A stretch of 64,000 nucleotides of DNA from Panax quinquefolius. Taxonomy: Eukaryota > Streptophyta > Magnoliopsida > Apiales > Araliaceae. Position numbers and translations under genes: made by a program. The DNA is taken from contig CM035167.1 in assembly GCA_020205615.1 (NCBI GenBank), positions 59,045,023 to 59,109,022 on the forward strand, given 5' to 3'. A model generated the notes under the pieces. The model was not told the origin of the DNA and did not search any database. It was given only the letters and a program-made list of their open reading frames with translations. Position 1 is the stretch's first letter. The number at the start of each line of letters is the position of its first letter. Positions 1-11,580 of this stretch are shown one piece after another.

Positions 1-1010
1 ACATGCATAATAATATAAGGGTGTAAAATTTAGGGATAATATACGATCAACACATGAAATATCACGATATAAGGCCATATGGCCAAAACCCAAACTCGTA
101 ATTTTGAAAAAACATATACGACATGTATTTTAATGAAACAGATGATATGGTTTGCAAAAAATATATATAATTAAATACGATTTGATAACATCTTAACCTA
201 TATATGCACATAAGCCTTACAATTTCCCATCATAGAGACTTTACAGAAAACTGTGAAAGCCATTTTTATCAAAACTTGAATACGTGAAATATAGAATTTG
301 GGAGGGAGAGATTACCCAGAGTATAATTTAGAAGGGTGAGTAAAGATAACAATTCCTTTTTCAGATACTACTTCAATCACAGTGTTTTCTTCCCACAATT
401 TCTCTGAATTCTCTCTGACTCTCAAATACTCTCCTTCTCTGTTTTCAGACTTAGAATAATAAGAAAGAAAATGATACGTATAATATAATAATGCACTGAC
501 GCGCACTATGGTCAGTTACCCATCATGGGTTAACTGCCCATAACTTCCCCTAAGGCCATGTTTGGCTAGTTTAATATATTACAAAACCATTTAATTTAAT
601 AAAGCTTTATCATATAGTTTAAAAATGTCACACTCCTTATAAAATAAATCCAATATTTTATTTAATTTACTTTAAATAAAATATAATAATTTCTCATAAA
701 TTCACATAGTCACATAATTAAATTTCTCATTAATAAATAACGTCAAATTATTAACTTTCTAATTAATAATTAAATTAATTAAAATAACATCATGTTTAAT
801 TAAATATTTCATTTAATTGAATAAGCTCACATAAATACATACTTGAATAATAATATTCTCTACATTAATTTAATAAATGTAACACATATAATTAAATTAA
901 TCTACCACAATTGCATCAATTAATTATTTAATCTAATAATTAAATCATCGAAAAATATTTATTTAATTCAATAAATATTAAAATAAATTTACAAAACCTC
1001 GTTCGTCACA
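1..1010 (-). mobile_element. LTR-F, 5' part of a minus-strand LTR
   Basis: Read on the minus strand, the piece starts at 1010 with TGTGACGAACGAGG, a typical TG-initiated LTR start. An AT-rich U3-like tract follows (about 560-1010), then a TATA-like stretch near 481-490 and a purine-rich leader-like segment containing AACAGAGAAGGAGAG. The remainder to base 1 has no coding potential; a 64-codon minus-strand frame (312-506) lies in the leader and has no recognisable domain. The boundary at 1010/1011 falls inside an Athila-like LTR, so this looks like a later insertion whose other end lies left of the window. The family is not recognised. Calling it an LTR is inference from its end and layout. 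Confidence 0.5.
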
Positions 1011-1389
1011 TTTCAACTGGGGATTATATTTGATATGGGTATGGTACATTGAGATAAGGCTGTACTTTACTTTCGTGTTCTTGACTAGCAATCCAGTGCA
1101 AGTAATTTGGCTTAACAGGGAGTGCGTTGATTTAAATTATTCAATAGATGAAATTGTAATCTCAGGTCTCCATTATCTAGTCTCACTCTAGGAATAGTTA
1201 AGTTTATTTAATTTCATAGTTTAAATATAAAAATCATATCATTCTTTTAAATAAGATTGAGATGGTTATGGGCTAATGCTTGGTGAACTTTGTTAGTTAA
1301 TTCTCCATGGGAACGATACTTTACTTACTCTTTATTACTTGTTGACTACGTATACTTGCGTGTTGTGCGTAACTAGAATTTACCCAACA
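1011..1389 (+). repeat. Athila-like 5' LTR, 3' terminal part
   Basis: These 379 bases match 5593-5971 with a small number of substitutions and no obvious length change. The segment ends ...TTTACCCAACA directly before the primer-binding site. Its left edge is the junction with LTR-F. Confidence 0.85.
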
Positions 1390-1395
1390 AGTTTT

Positions 1396-1413
1396 TGACG
1401 CCGTTGCTGGGGA
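1396..1413 (+). promoter_or_regulatory. Primer-binding site, tRNA-Asp type (degenerate)
   Basis: TGACGCCGTTGCTGGGGA lies six bases after the 5' LTR end. It differs at two positions from TGGCGCCGTTGCCGGGGA, which is complementary to the 3' end of plant tRNA-Asp and is the usual primer site of Athila and many Tat elements. Confidence 0.75.
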
Positions 1414-1548
1414 ATTAGCTTAATAAATTTTTGCCAACATTAATTTCAATCAAATTAGTCTTAATTTAAACATTTTTTTGTTGTTTTAATTATCTTCTTA
1501 TATTTCTCTCTTTTCAGGTACCATGCTTATCAAGGGCCTTATGCAAAT

Positions 1549-2706
1549 ATGATTCAACCAAGGGACACGAGCACTGAGGGACTCAATGTATTTTCTACAT
1601 TGACAGCACAAATTGCAACACTTTCGGAGAGGTTGGATATTCTTGCAGCCCAACGCACTCGAGAGATAGTAGTTTCATGTGAATACTGTGCTGGCGAGCA
1701 TGCGAGTTATCAGTGCAACATCAAGGTTGGACAAGTGGAGTTTGGGGGTGATTACTTCAACAACAATGTTTATCCTGATTATCAACAAGGTTGGGGGTAT
1801 CACCCAGATTATGAATGGAGTTATAACTATCCCAACCATTACTGCATCCCAAGTCCAACACATCCATCAGATTTCTCATATCCACCTTCAACGCAATAAG
1901 AGGAAAATTCAAGGTTGAAGGAATTCATGTCAAAAAGCATAGCAGACCATAACGAGATGATGATGAGTTAGGAGTTATCAAGCCAAAATCTTAACAAATA
2001 GACGGAACAACTCATTAATTCCTCAATGAATGGTCCTCAATACATGGATTTTGAAACTGAACAAGATAATTCAAGAGTGGAGGATTTATGGTTCAAGTTT
2101 GTAGCATCAACTGAGGAGAAGATGATTGAGCAAGGGAGGTCAATTCAGAATCTGCAAAATCAAATGGATCAAATACTCGAAGCCTTGAACAATCGCCCTC
2201 AAAAAAATTGGTGTTATGACATGGACGATGAAACTGATGGAGAGCCAGAGGTGTTCATGCCACTGAATGAAGTGAAAGGAGTGGACATTGAGGAGACAAC
2301 TGGGGGTATGGAAAATGAAGATCATGAGTTGACTTGTATAATACCCCAAGTGCCTTCTCAGATAGAGTTGAACAATTCAGTGAAATTTGCACACCCATGT
2401 CCCCTTGGTAGTCACATCTAAAGCAAGAATTTTTGCGATTATGAGGCCTCTTACAAACCATGGTGGGCTGGGGAAGAGATAATAGAAGAAGAAAATCATG
2501 TTGTATTTGTCATGCCTCAATGCAAAAATCTATTCATAGATATAACGGAAGGAGCACCTGGCTATGCAATAGAACTGGGGACATCATGTACAGAAAATAT
2601 GTTATGTTGTTTTAATTCACAGACACGCAAGATGGGGAACCCACCTACGCACATTGCAGTTCTAATGGATGGAGGGTTCCTAGCTTATCGAAGAGGAATT
2701 GGATAG
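1549..2706 (+). pseudogene. Decayed gag-like ORF of the Athila-like element
   Basis: One reading frame runs from ATG 1549 to the stop at 2704-2706, interrupted in frame by stops at 1897, 1969, 1999 and 2419. The first block contains a CEYCAGEHASYQC knuckle-like motif followed by an Asn/Tyr/Trp-rich stretch (GWGYHPDYEWSYNYPNH). This arrangement is characteristic of the C-terminal part of Athila-lineage Gag. The second block (2026-2421) has a heptad-like segment with LQNQMDQILEALNNRPQ, also typical of Athila Gag, then an acidic stretch. The third block (2512-2706) is not recognised. The frame is open upstream to about 1518, just after a TTTTCAG that looks like a splice acceptor. The N-terminal capsid domain and all pol domains are absent, so any mobility needed help in trans. 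Confidence 0.7.
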
Positions 2707-4233
2707 CGGTGTTAAGAAAAGAGTCCAGTTAACGAACTATAAACTGAGCGCTCGATGGGAGGCACCCCATTCAATCTTTCTCCCTCCTTGTTTAATTCAT
2801 TTTTACATTTCCATATTTAGTAGATGTTAGATAGTGGTAATTCTTAATAATAGTTTTATTGTTTCTCCTCTCAGGTTCAATCCAATTGGTATAAGCATTT
2901 AGGATCAAACAGAAGTCAAACAAAAATTGAAGCTGCTAGAGTATGTGGTCGCATATTGCTCACGCCTAACTACAAGCCAAACACTCACATGCACAAGCTA
3001 TAGCTCGACCATGAAATAATTGCTAAATTTTTAGAATTTCTGACTCAAGCATTCGGACAGTTAGAAGCCCACACTCAATTTCCAAGTATATAATATCTCA
3101 AACTTAGCCATCGCCTGATATACCATCGGATCATGAGGAGGCGAGCGGAGATGACATTGCCACTTAGGGGAGTATTCTTTCACTTTTAATTACAATGAGG
3201 GCGTTGTTTATTTTAAGTTTGGGGGTATTGGGTTGTAGTGAGTAGTTGTTGCATATAGTTTGATTGTATGTTTAAGTTCCATAGTAGGGGTATTTTAGTA
3301 TCTTTGTAGTTAAATTTACATGAAATTTTTTGTTTTTAGTTTTCTTTTATCTTGTTTACTTAATATGTGTTTAGTTGCATAACATTGCATAATCCCAGGC
3401 TTTTAGTTAGTTGAATTCTAATTTGGCAAGTGATGAAATAGAAATGTGATAGATTTTTGAACTCTGTTGATAACTTAAACTTAGTTATAATTTCATACAT
3501 GATGTAATCTATGCCTGTTGTTTAGATGTTACCGGGTAGCACGATAATGTTCCCATTTGCTTGTTGGTTAAGATTAGCATGCTTGTCTGCTGAGAGAAAA
3601 ATGTTGTTTTTAATGATAGAATTGTGTAGGAAGTGAGTAATGACTATAAAGACACAGATACTCAAACTTTGGGAACACATGGGTATGCTTGCTATTGGGA
3701 CGAGATGGAGTGTAAAACACACTCGTTTAAATGGAAATAGAAAGTGAGATGGAGCGTAAAACGCACTCGCTATATATATAAAAAAAGAGAAAAAGAAATC
3801 AATAAACACCGCGGGAAAGTGCGAAAATCGCCCTTGTAAGTAAAAATAAAGCAGAATAAACCCATTGTTGAACCTTAATTTGTATTGATGTGTTGGAGTA
3901 GTTGATGTCTCATTAGTATATACAGTTCTTGATTTAAACTTTGATTTTCTGTCTTAAGCAATTTAGCATGTGGCATCTTCATCTTTGTTAAGCTTATCTG
4001 TGAACACATCACACGCACACAACATCTTTATAGCAGGTTAGGATTATATGATTGTATGTCATTATGCCTTTAGCTTAGTTTGATGCTTTGTTCTTGGATC
4101 TTGATATTGGAATTCTTAACATGGCTGGAAATATGGGGATTCATTGTCATAGTAGCGTAACTTGCATAACATGTAGAATGCATTATGTTGTGCTGCTTGG
4201 GGACAAGCAACGGTTTAAGTTTGGGGGTATTTG
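2707..4233 (+). other. Non-coding 3' region of the Athila-like element with two polypurine tracts
   Basis: No ORF with recognisable content is present. TTTAAGTTTGGGGGTATT occurs at 3212-3229 and again at 4216-4233, where it abuts the 3' LTR and serves as the plus-strand primer tract. A short imperfect direct repeat (GATGGAGTGTAAAACACACT and a close variant) lies near 3702 and 3750. A pyrimidine tract ending in CAG near 2863-2875 resembles a splice acceptor. Confidence 0.6.
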
Positions 4234-5971
4234 ATAAGTTGGTTTTATACCTACTTATTTGGTATCTATTACTTGAATTAGTTGCTTAAACTCATGTTTC
4301 TTAGTTACTTTTCATCCATTTTGTGTTCATTTTGTAGATCTTAGGTTTGGGAACGATGTGAGTGACTATTGGTATGAAAATGCAAGGAAAAGTAATCCGG
4401 ATATCATTTGGACTTTCATGTTTATGTTATGTTCTTGGCTTGGAACTTGGACCGTGTTGTAGAACTTCTTCTAAGCTTTCCGGAACATCTTGATTCATTC
4501 CAATAGGAGTTCGGATGCAAGAGTTATGACCTTTGTACCAACGAACGTTGAACGTCACTGTTTTGGATGGCCATTTGCATAGCTGTCACTTACAATCTAA
4601 TTTCAGCCTTCATCCGTGCATTATTTCTCAATACTCAAAGAATGAAAGTTGTAGAGTTCGTTGATAGCTTCGATTGGATATGTGGCAGGTCCCGTAACTC
4701 TTCCCAGATCAAAAGTTATGTCCATTTTACAAGAGCACACTGCATCAGAAAATAAACCTCACGGGCGCGCGATTTCCTGCGCGGCCGCGCGAATCACAGT
4801 TACAAAAAGACGCGATTTAAAACTTGAGCGCGACCGCGCCCAACTTTAGGCCAATTCTTGTGCGGCTGCGCGACTTCGGACGTTGACCAAAGCTGACTTT
4901 TCATTAAACAGTGCAATTGAAGAATAACAGAGAAAGGGGTTCATTAAGGCTTATATATTAGACGTATTTTCATTATGTAAGGGACATTCACCCTTGAAAT
5001 GAAAACCATCAAGTTACTTTCTTCTTCCAATAATCGATTAGATTAGATTAGAACCCTAGATTAGCTAATATTTGGGGATTGAAGCAATTGAAGAATATTG
5101 GAAGTTCAGAAGTGAATGAAGAGAAGAAACTCAGATTTGCTATTCTTAATCCCTAACTCTCTTACTTCTATTTGTATCTTTCAATGTGTATTCAGTTGTG
5201 GATCATGGATTCTAATTCAACTATGAGTTAAATTCTATTTTGGGATTGCAATGGAATCTATTGCCTAGTTTATTTTGACATACTTCATTGTTAGCCTTAT
5301 TGATTGCTATGGAATTGTCTATTAAGATTCATGCTTATTTGTTTAGTTGATTGGCCATCAATTACTGTGATAACTCATATGAACTTGAAAGACGAAGTAT
5401 GAGTTTAGATTTGATATTGATAGCTTGTGTTTGTATGTTCTACATGGTGATGAAATATATGATTCGTGCTTAGGATGTACATATCTTTGAAGCACGTCAG
5501 TAATCAATTGAGAACTTGGGCTTAAACCCTAATTATTTGTAAATCACATGTATATATAGTGGTTTAGGTAATTTGGGTGTTCATGTGTATTCTTTCAACT
5601 GGGGATTATATTTGATATGGGTATGGTACATTGAGATATGGATGTACTTTACTTTCGTGTTCTCGACTAGCAATCCATTGCAAGTAATTTGGCTTAACAG
5701 GGAGTGCATTGATTTAAATTATTCAATAGATGAAATTGTAATCTTAGGTCTCCATTATCTAGTCTCACTCTAGGAATAGTTAGGTTTATTTAATTTCATA
5801 GTTTAAATATAAAAATCATATCATTCTTTTAAATAAGACTGAGATGGTTATGGGCTAATGCTTGGTGAACTTTGTTAGTTAATTCTCCGTGGGAACGATA
5901 CTTTACTTACTCTTTATTACTTGTTGACCACGTATCCTTGCGTGTTGTGCGTAACTAGAATTTACCCAACA
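4234..5971 (+). repeat. Athila-like 3' LTR (1738 bp)
   Basis: It begins TGATAAGTTGG after the polypurine tract and ends ...ACCCAACA. A GC-rich palindromic patch (GCGCGGCCGCGC at 4779-4790 and relatives) lies about 170 bp upstream of a TATA-like CTTATATATTA near 4951, so it is in U3. Its last 379 bases match the 5' LTR piece. Confidence 0.85.
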
Positions 5972-6879
5972 GTAAGCAGAAGCTAAAGGCAAGTACTCTA
6001 ACCCTTGTTTCAGTTCGATCTGGACAAGTCTTTGTGATTCATGTATTCTCTGCATGAGTTAATGTCCTGATTTAAGTCAAAGCCAATTCCTTCCTGCCAG
6101 AACTTATGCTATGTTAATCTATCAAGTGTTGACAAGGATTTACCAAACTAATATTGTTGTGGTTTTCAAAAGTAGACGGAGTATGCTAAATTGTTTTGTC
6201 GTCAAACGACAGGTAGGTGAGGTTGCCACAACTTAAACATATATACGTTTAATTAATGTAGTGTTGATCAACATAGAGTACTATAGGCTGATCACCTAGA
6301 TGTGCTTGTAAGCTATGCCGGACTTACGGACTTAGTGCCGAGACGTCCTTTTCAAAGTACTTATGAAATACTCATGGTCTTGGACCGGAATTGATGTTTT
6401 ACTGAATATTGTTGTTGTAAAACGTTTTTAATGAAAAGAAGTGCTATTTTGAATTATCAATAGTACTTCGTAACTATTGTTTAGTTATTGATGATATACG
6501 ATTCTTATGTTTCAAGCATGCTATTTTACTAGAATTGTTGTACTTGCTGAGCTAGTTAGGCTCATTCTTGCTTGAACCATACGAATGCATCTAAGACCGA
6601 ACGAACCGATGGATTCGTCAAAGATAAAGGGAAGGCTAAGGCGAACCTGTAATTTACCTATGTAATAGTATAGGTTTTATAATGATAATATTTTATATTA
6701 TGACAAGAACAGATGTATTGGTTGTAAAGAACCTGGGGTATGTAAATATTCTTATATATATATATATATAAGACATATCCGTTCTTTTAAGGCATTTTAA
6801 TTGAATGTTTATGTGAACTGTAACACCGTGTAGCACCATCTGTAGGGTTGGAAGATACCCAGATTTGAGGGCGTCACAT
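5972..6879 (+). mobile_element. LTR-E, 3' part of an LTR
   Basis: The stretch ends TTTGAGGGCGTCACA, a typical 3' end for plant LTRs of this type. It carries a GAGCTAGTTAGGCTCATTCTTGC segment (about 6548-6570) like the GCTCACCCTTG block of the other LTRs here, and a short TA run (6754-6772). No coding potential. The Athila-like element appears to have inserted into it. Whether 6880 onward is flank or a degenerate primer site (TTGATATGAA at 6883-6892) is unclear. Confidence 0.5.
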
Positions 6880-9563
6880 TAATTGATATGAATTAACATG
6901 TTATAAGGTGTTTAGGAAGTTTACTTACATGTATGAAAACTTTAATGATGATTTGGAACTAGCTTAAACCGTTGGAAATCAAGTTAGTAGTTACTCTGCA
7001 AAGCCGAGTATACTTACTGCTTCTGAACTCGACGAGGCGCAGCTGCGCCCTATTTGTACTAGTGTGCATCGCAGTTGTGCCGTACCTCAGAACCAGTTGA
7101 TTGATTCTGTCATGCTAGGTTGTTGCTAATATGGTATTATGACTTGTATATACATGAGAAATAGGTATGACATGTGTTATAAAGTTTCCTTATGTAGTAT
7201 GAAATGTCCAACATGATTTAGTAGAAGATCTTTAACAAAAACTTAAGGTTTTGGAGACAAACCTTGTGGAAACTTATTATTTCAAGTTTTGAACTTAATG
7301 GTTCATATACATGATTTCTTTCAGAGAGGAATAAGCAAGTTATGGTGTTATAGTGTCCTTGTCATGATCAAACTTGTTAGCTTTGTGTTAGAAAATATTT
7401 TAAGGGAAAAAGATTGATATGATCAAGGTGAATATGCATGAATGTTACATGTTATACATTCTGATCTTGAAAAGAGGATATCATGACTTATTTATTATGA
7501 TAAGGGTTTTAAAGTTGTCTTATATGGGCCATGTTGTATCATTCATGAAAAATGATTTCAAAGGCACCTCGAGCATGTTTTTGAACTTAAGTTGCATTAC
7601 ATATGAGTATTTAGATTCTAAAGGCTTGAGATGCCATGATATGTTTTATTATGTCTCTAAACATAAGTCTTATATGTTAAACATAATGGAAGTATACCAA
7701 GCATGAGGTTAAAGCATGTTTTAAAGTGTTAAACGATGCTAGCTATGAGTAAAAGATATGAATATGTATAAGCATATGTAGTACAGATTATGTGACCTCT
7801 TTATGAGAACATAAGAAATTAGTACACCTAATGATTACATAACCCTATTTGGTTTTGATTTCATGAAAATCCTAAACTAAAGTCCCTAACATATAAGGTT
7901 GAACTTGAAGTGGTCATACAAGTATGTAAAGACCTCTAGCGTGTATGCATGTTAAATATATGTGTGTCAAAGTTTGGACTGAAAACAAGAGGTACAAAGC
8001 TCAACCTTGGTCTGGCCAGGGGACATCACAGCTGTGCCATCCCTAAGCGTAGACAGGGCGCAACTGCGCCATCCTGCAGTCATGAATAGTTTCTGTTTTT
8101 GAACTGAAGTTCGAGGTATGCTTATACAATTTCTTTAAGTGGTAATATGTGACCAATATGCTATGTAAGGTGTAAGAAGCATGCTATGTGATAGAGATGA
8201 ATGTTAATTATGACTTTCAAAAGTTAAGTCCAAAGGAATGTTTTCAAGATATAAAGCAACGATACGTTGTTGAATTTGTGATATGGTTTGCGCTATGAAA
8301 ATATAGGATAGGTGATGTGGTATGAATTTACAACTACGTTAGACGTTTATGCGTACATTTGAATTTACCTATATGAGTTTTAAATGTGTCAAACACATAG
8401 TGAGTCAAGTTTTTGATAGATATATACGAATGTTGATGTCATGTACGAGTGGTTAAGGTATACTTATACATACGTAGCTATTCTAAGAGTATGATGAGAA
8501 AGTAAAGTGTAGGTTTTACAAACCTAGTTAGGAAACAATATTTTTTTTGATATTAAGAGCGTATTAAATGTATGACTAATGGATATGAATCCATGATTAT
8601 ATAATTGTGTTGGAATACACGAAGTGCAGATAAGCTTTATGCAGTAAGTCATAGTTGATAAACTACAAATCAGGCAAGTCCTTCAGTTCCTATTTGATAT
8701 ATGAATTCGATAACTGTCAGTTGAGCTATATTATGCCATGAGAATGTTGATGTATATATATGAAATGCATATGAGATATGTATGAAATTTGAAAGTTGAT
8801 CTTTGATGATATGCTTGTGATGTAAATCTCTATGCCTGTTATGTGAGAAGTAACATGCGTAGTAAATTATTAATTGATTATGAATGCATGAACTGAATAT
8901 GTTATTATATGCTATGTGCTGCATGAAAAATGTTAGAATTGCTTGGCTGTCGAGCTCACCCTTGCAAATAACCACTTTTGCATGTTAAGTTCTCACGGTA
9001 AAGTTACGTGCTACTTGATTGATAAAGTTCAATCACATCAAAGGAGATTGATATGTTTAATTAAATATATGCTCTTGAACCATGTTTAGATTCTAGTAGA
9101 CATACTTGATAGTAGTTTACGATGTGTAATATATGTTAGCTTGTAAAGTTGTATTAGACGGTACATAGAGGAGTTCGAATTGAGATGTAAGAATTTATAC
9201 AGAAATTGAATAAAGTGATTCATAGCATAATTTGATTCAGGGATTTGTAATTGATTCAAGTTAAGACATCAATAAAAGATTTATTTCAAAGGAGATTGAA
9301 AAAGTTTAAATTATTTTGCATATTTATATAACATCGAATGTGATGTAATACAGGAATAATAAATGACCAAGATTAGAAACTTATAAAAGTTTGGGGTCAT
9401 TGTGCAGATCCTGGAAATGGAAAGAATTTATATTCTAATTTTTTAATAAGCAAAGTTATATTCATTAAGTTATGAATAAATGATATAAATAGTTTAATTG
9501 ACGATAGTAGTATCGTGGCGCAATCAAATCGAGGTTCAAGGACCCGAATTTGGGGGCGTCACG
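6880..9563 (+). repeat. LARD-2 5' LTR (probable; left boundary uncertain)
   Basis: The right end, CCGAATTTGGGGGCGTCACG at 9544-9563, is an LTR terminus followed by a primer-site-like TTAGTATCAAAG. GAGCTCACCCTTGC at 8952-8965 is the block shared by the LTR 3' portions in this window. Near-palindromic GC words occur at 7036-7049 and 8057-8070. Several short ORFs (for example 7419-7706) show no domain and look like chance frames. I cannot place the left boundary, because the LTR start seen at 11581 is not found upstream within the window. Confidence 0.5.
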
Positions 9564-11580
9564 AGTTTAGTATCAAAGTCATGAGTTATAAACATAGGTA
9601 AGTGTACCTTAGGCTATAACCTAAGAGAGATAGAAAGATAAAGACTAAAATATATATATGTGAAGATTCAAAGAAGAATCTTGAAGTGTCTAAGAGAATG
9701 AGAATTCAGGAGTTTCCTAACTCCGGTAATAAAAATGTTAAGATGATGTCTATAAGATGAATATGACAAAGATAATAAGAATGAACTCGAATTGAGTTTT
9801 GTTGATAATAGAGAAAGAACCCTAAGGTAAATTGATGATCACGACGTGATCGGATTAAGCTATGAAGTGATAAATTGTCTGTAACGACTAAGTGTGTATA
9901 GCTTGATGCTATAAGAGAATGTATTGTGAAATGGTACTTTGTGAACTCATGAGGAGTTGTATTTGATGAGATACGAAGAATTTGTATCGATCAAAGAGCA
10001 AGTTAAGTGTGAGATAGAGTTAAGTGGGATTTCAATTGAGGACCCATGTCATTAGTTGAGTTGTATGGTTCCTTGTTATGGGTGGGGAATTATACTTGGT
10101 GTAAAAATCACTTAGTTCTGGCACTGATAATCATTGAAATGCCTGTGTCGCGCTATTTGCTGTATACCTGTTGAGAAGGTGATTATTTTCTCATGTTCAT
10201 AACAGATATATAGGTTATAGTTAGAGAATATAAGGTTAAGTCGCGAGTTCTTAAAACTCATACTTATGGTACGTTCGTGACTCATAATTATATGAAATGT
10301 TTTTGAACCCCTCAGCGAATGGACGCCTATGGCCTGACTAGGATAAGTTCTTAAACTCATATGATTGTATCAAGTTCTTGAACTTCCAAAGTGTGGTAAG
10401 TTTGATGATCTATATCGGGTATATGTATGTTATGAAATTAGAAATTTTGGTATAGTGATCATTGATGGTGTTAGAGATTGATAGAATGAAGCAATGGAGT
10501 AAAGATTGAAGTTGATGGAGAAACATGGATTTTCTAAATCTTCTAGCTCTGTTAGATTTTCAAAATTTATTGACTTCGTGCTGAAGTTTGCACTTCTGTT
10601 TTCTTGAAAAAAAAACATTGGATCATGTGATTGAATCAATGATGTTTTAAAAATAAAACCGTTATCCATATGTCTATGCTAATTGTTTCGGCTAAGATAA
10701 AAATGATTTCAAAACTTTCAAAATGTATTTCTAACCATGTTCATCATTTGATATGTTGTAAAAATGGTAAAGGATGGAGTCATCAATGTAATCGAACCTA
10801 GTGGTAGTTGTGATCGAAAGATCGTCAGCACACTATGGTATAATGTAATATGACAAAGTCACCTAATGGCGGAATCCTCAACATACTACTAATCTGGTAC
10901 GGTATCATGACGTTATAAAAGAATTTTTGATTTTCTTTAAAATTGTGAAGAAGGTCAATTAAGTTGACCAAATTATTTCGATTGATGTCCGAATTGTTGA
11001 TAAAGGTCTAAGATATTTGATCCGGCTAGACGATTGTCAAAAAATATTTGTGAAATTTAAGCATTCTTGAGTAATTGTGCCAAACTAGATTGTTCTGGTG
11101 TGGATTCAGGTGTTGAAAAGCTGAGGTGAACAACCCTATAAGGGGACATGTTTTCGGGGACAATGGTTACGAACGTAACGCACGTAGTCGTTACAAAACA
11201 CTACCTAGTGTAAATGTGGAGGGTGTTTTCAGTCTTTGTGATTGATAAACACTTTGGTTTGTAGTGTGAAGGATTGTGTTGAAGCACTAGTTCACGGTCT
11301 TGTGTTTCCCCTCAGCATAATTTGGAATCTGAGTTATTCATACTACTTCTAGATTATTAAAAAATCGTGGAAGACTCTTATTCTTCTATGTGATGAATGT
11401 AGTGAGTAGAATGTTCCTTAGAAAGGGGAATGTGGTAGAATGCAAATGAGAATGTTATAATAAAACTTTCAGAAAGAGAATGGATAAAATTATTCAAAAG
11501 AATATGTAATATTCGAAATAGCACCGAGTAGAGGTGGTTTCGATGATTCCGAGGATGGAATCCTTATAAGGGGGAAAGGA
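9564..11580 (+). mobile_element. LARD-2 non-coding internal domain
   Basis: About 2 kb between a tRNA-Met-like primer site (TTAGTATCAAAG, about 9567-9578) and a polypurine tract AAGGGGGAAAGGA (11568-11580). No retroviral protein can be read in any frame. The interior matches, in reverse complement, the interior of LARD-1 at 32219-34196. Examples are the segment around CTGGCACTGATAATCATTG (10118) against 33495-33520, and CCCCTCAGCGAATGGACGCC (10309) against 33307-33330. This LTR-noncoding-LTR structure is that of a large retrotransposon derivative (LARD). Confidence 0.7.

Larger units (their letters stand above)
1011..5971 (+). mobile_element. Athila-like non-autonomous LTR retrotransposon, 5' LTR incomplete
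   Basis: A 379-bp segment ending at 1389 is repeated at 5593-5971, giving the inner part of the 5' LTR and the matching part of a full 3' LTR (4234-5971). The primer-binding site at 1396-1413 resembles the tRNA-Asp type common in Athila and Tat elements. The interior (1390-4233, 2.84 kb) holds one decayed gag frame and a non-coding tail ending in a polypurine tract. No protease, RT or integrase is visible, so the element is non-autonomous. The missing left half of the 5' LTR is best explained by the LTR-F insertion. The first bases after the 3' LTR (5972-5976, GTAAG) would be the target duplication; its partner is outside the window. Confidence 0.8.

Noticed and set aside
7419..7706. 95-codon ORF in the LARD-2 LTR
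   Set aside because: No domain, low-complexity hydrophobic content, and within an LTR-like AT-rich tract. A chance frame is more likely.
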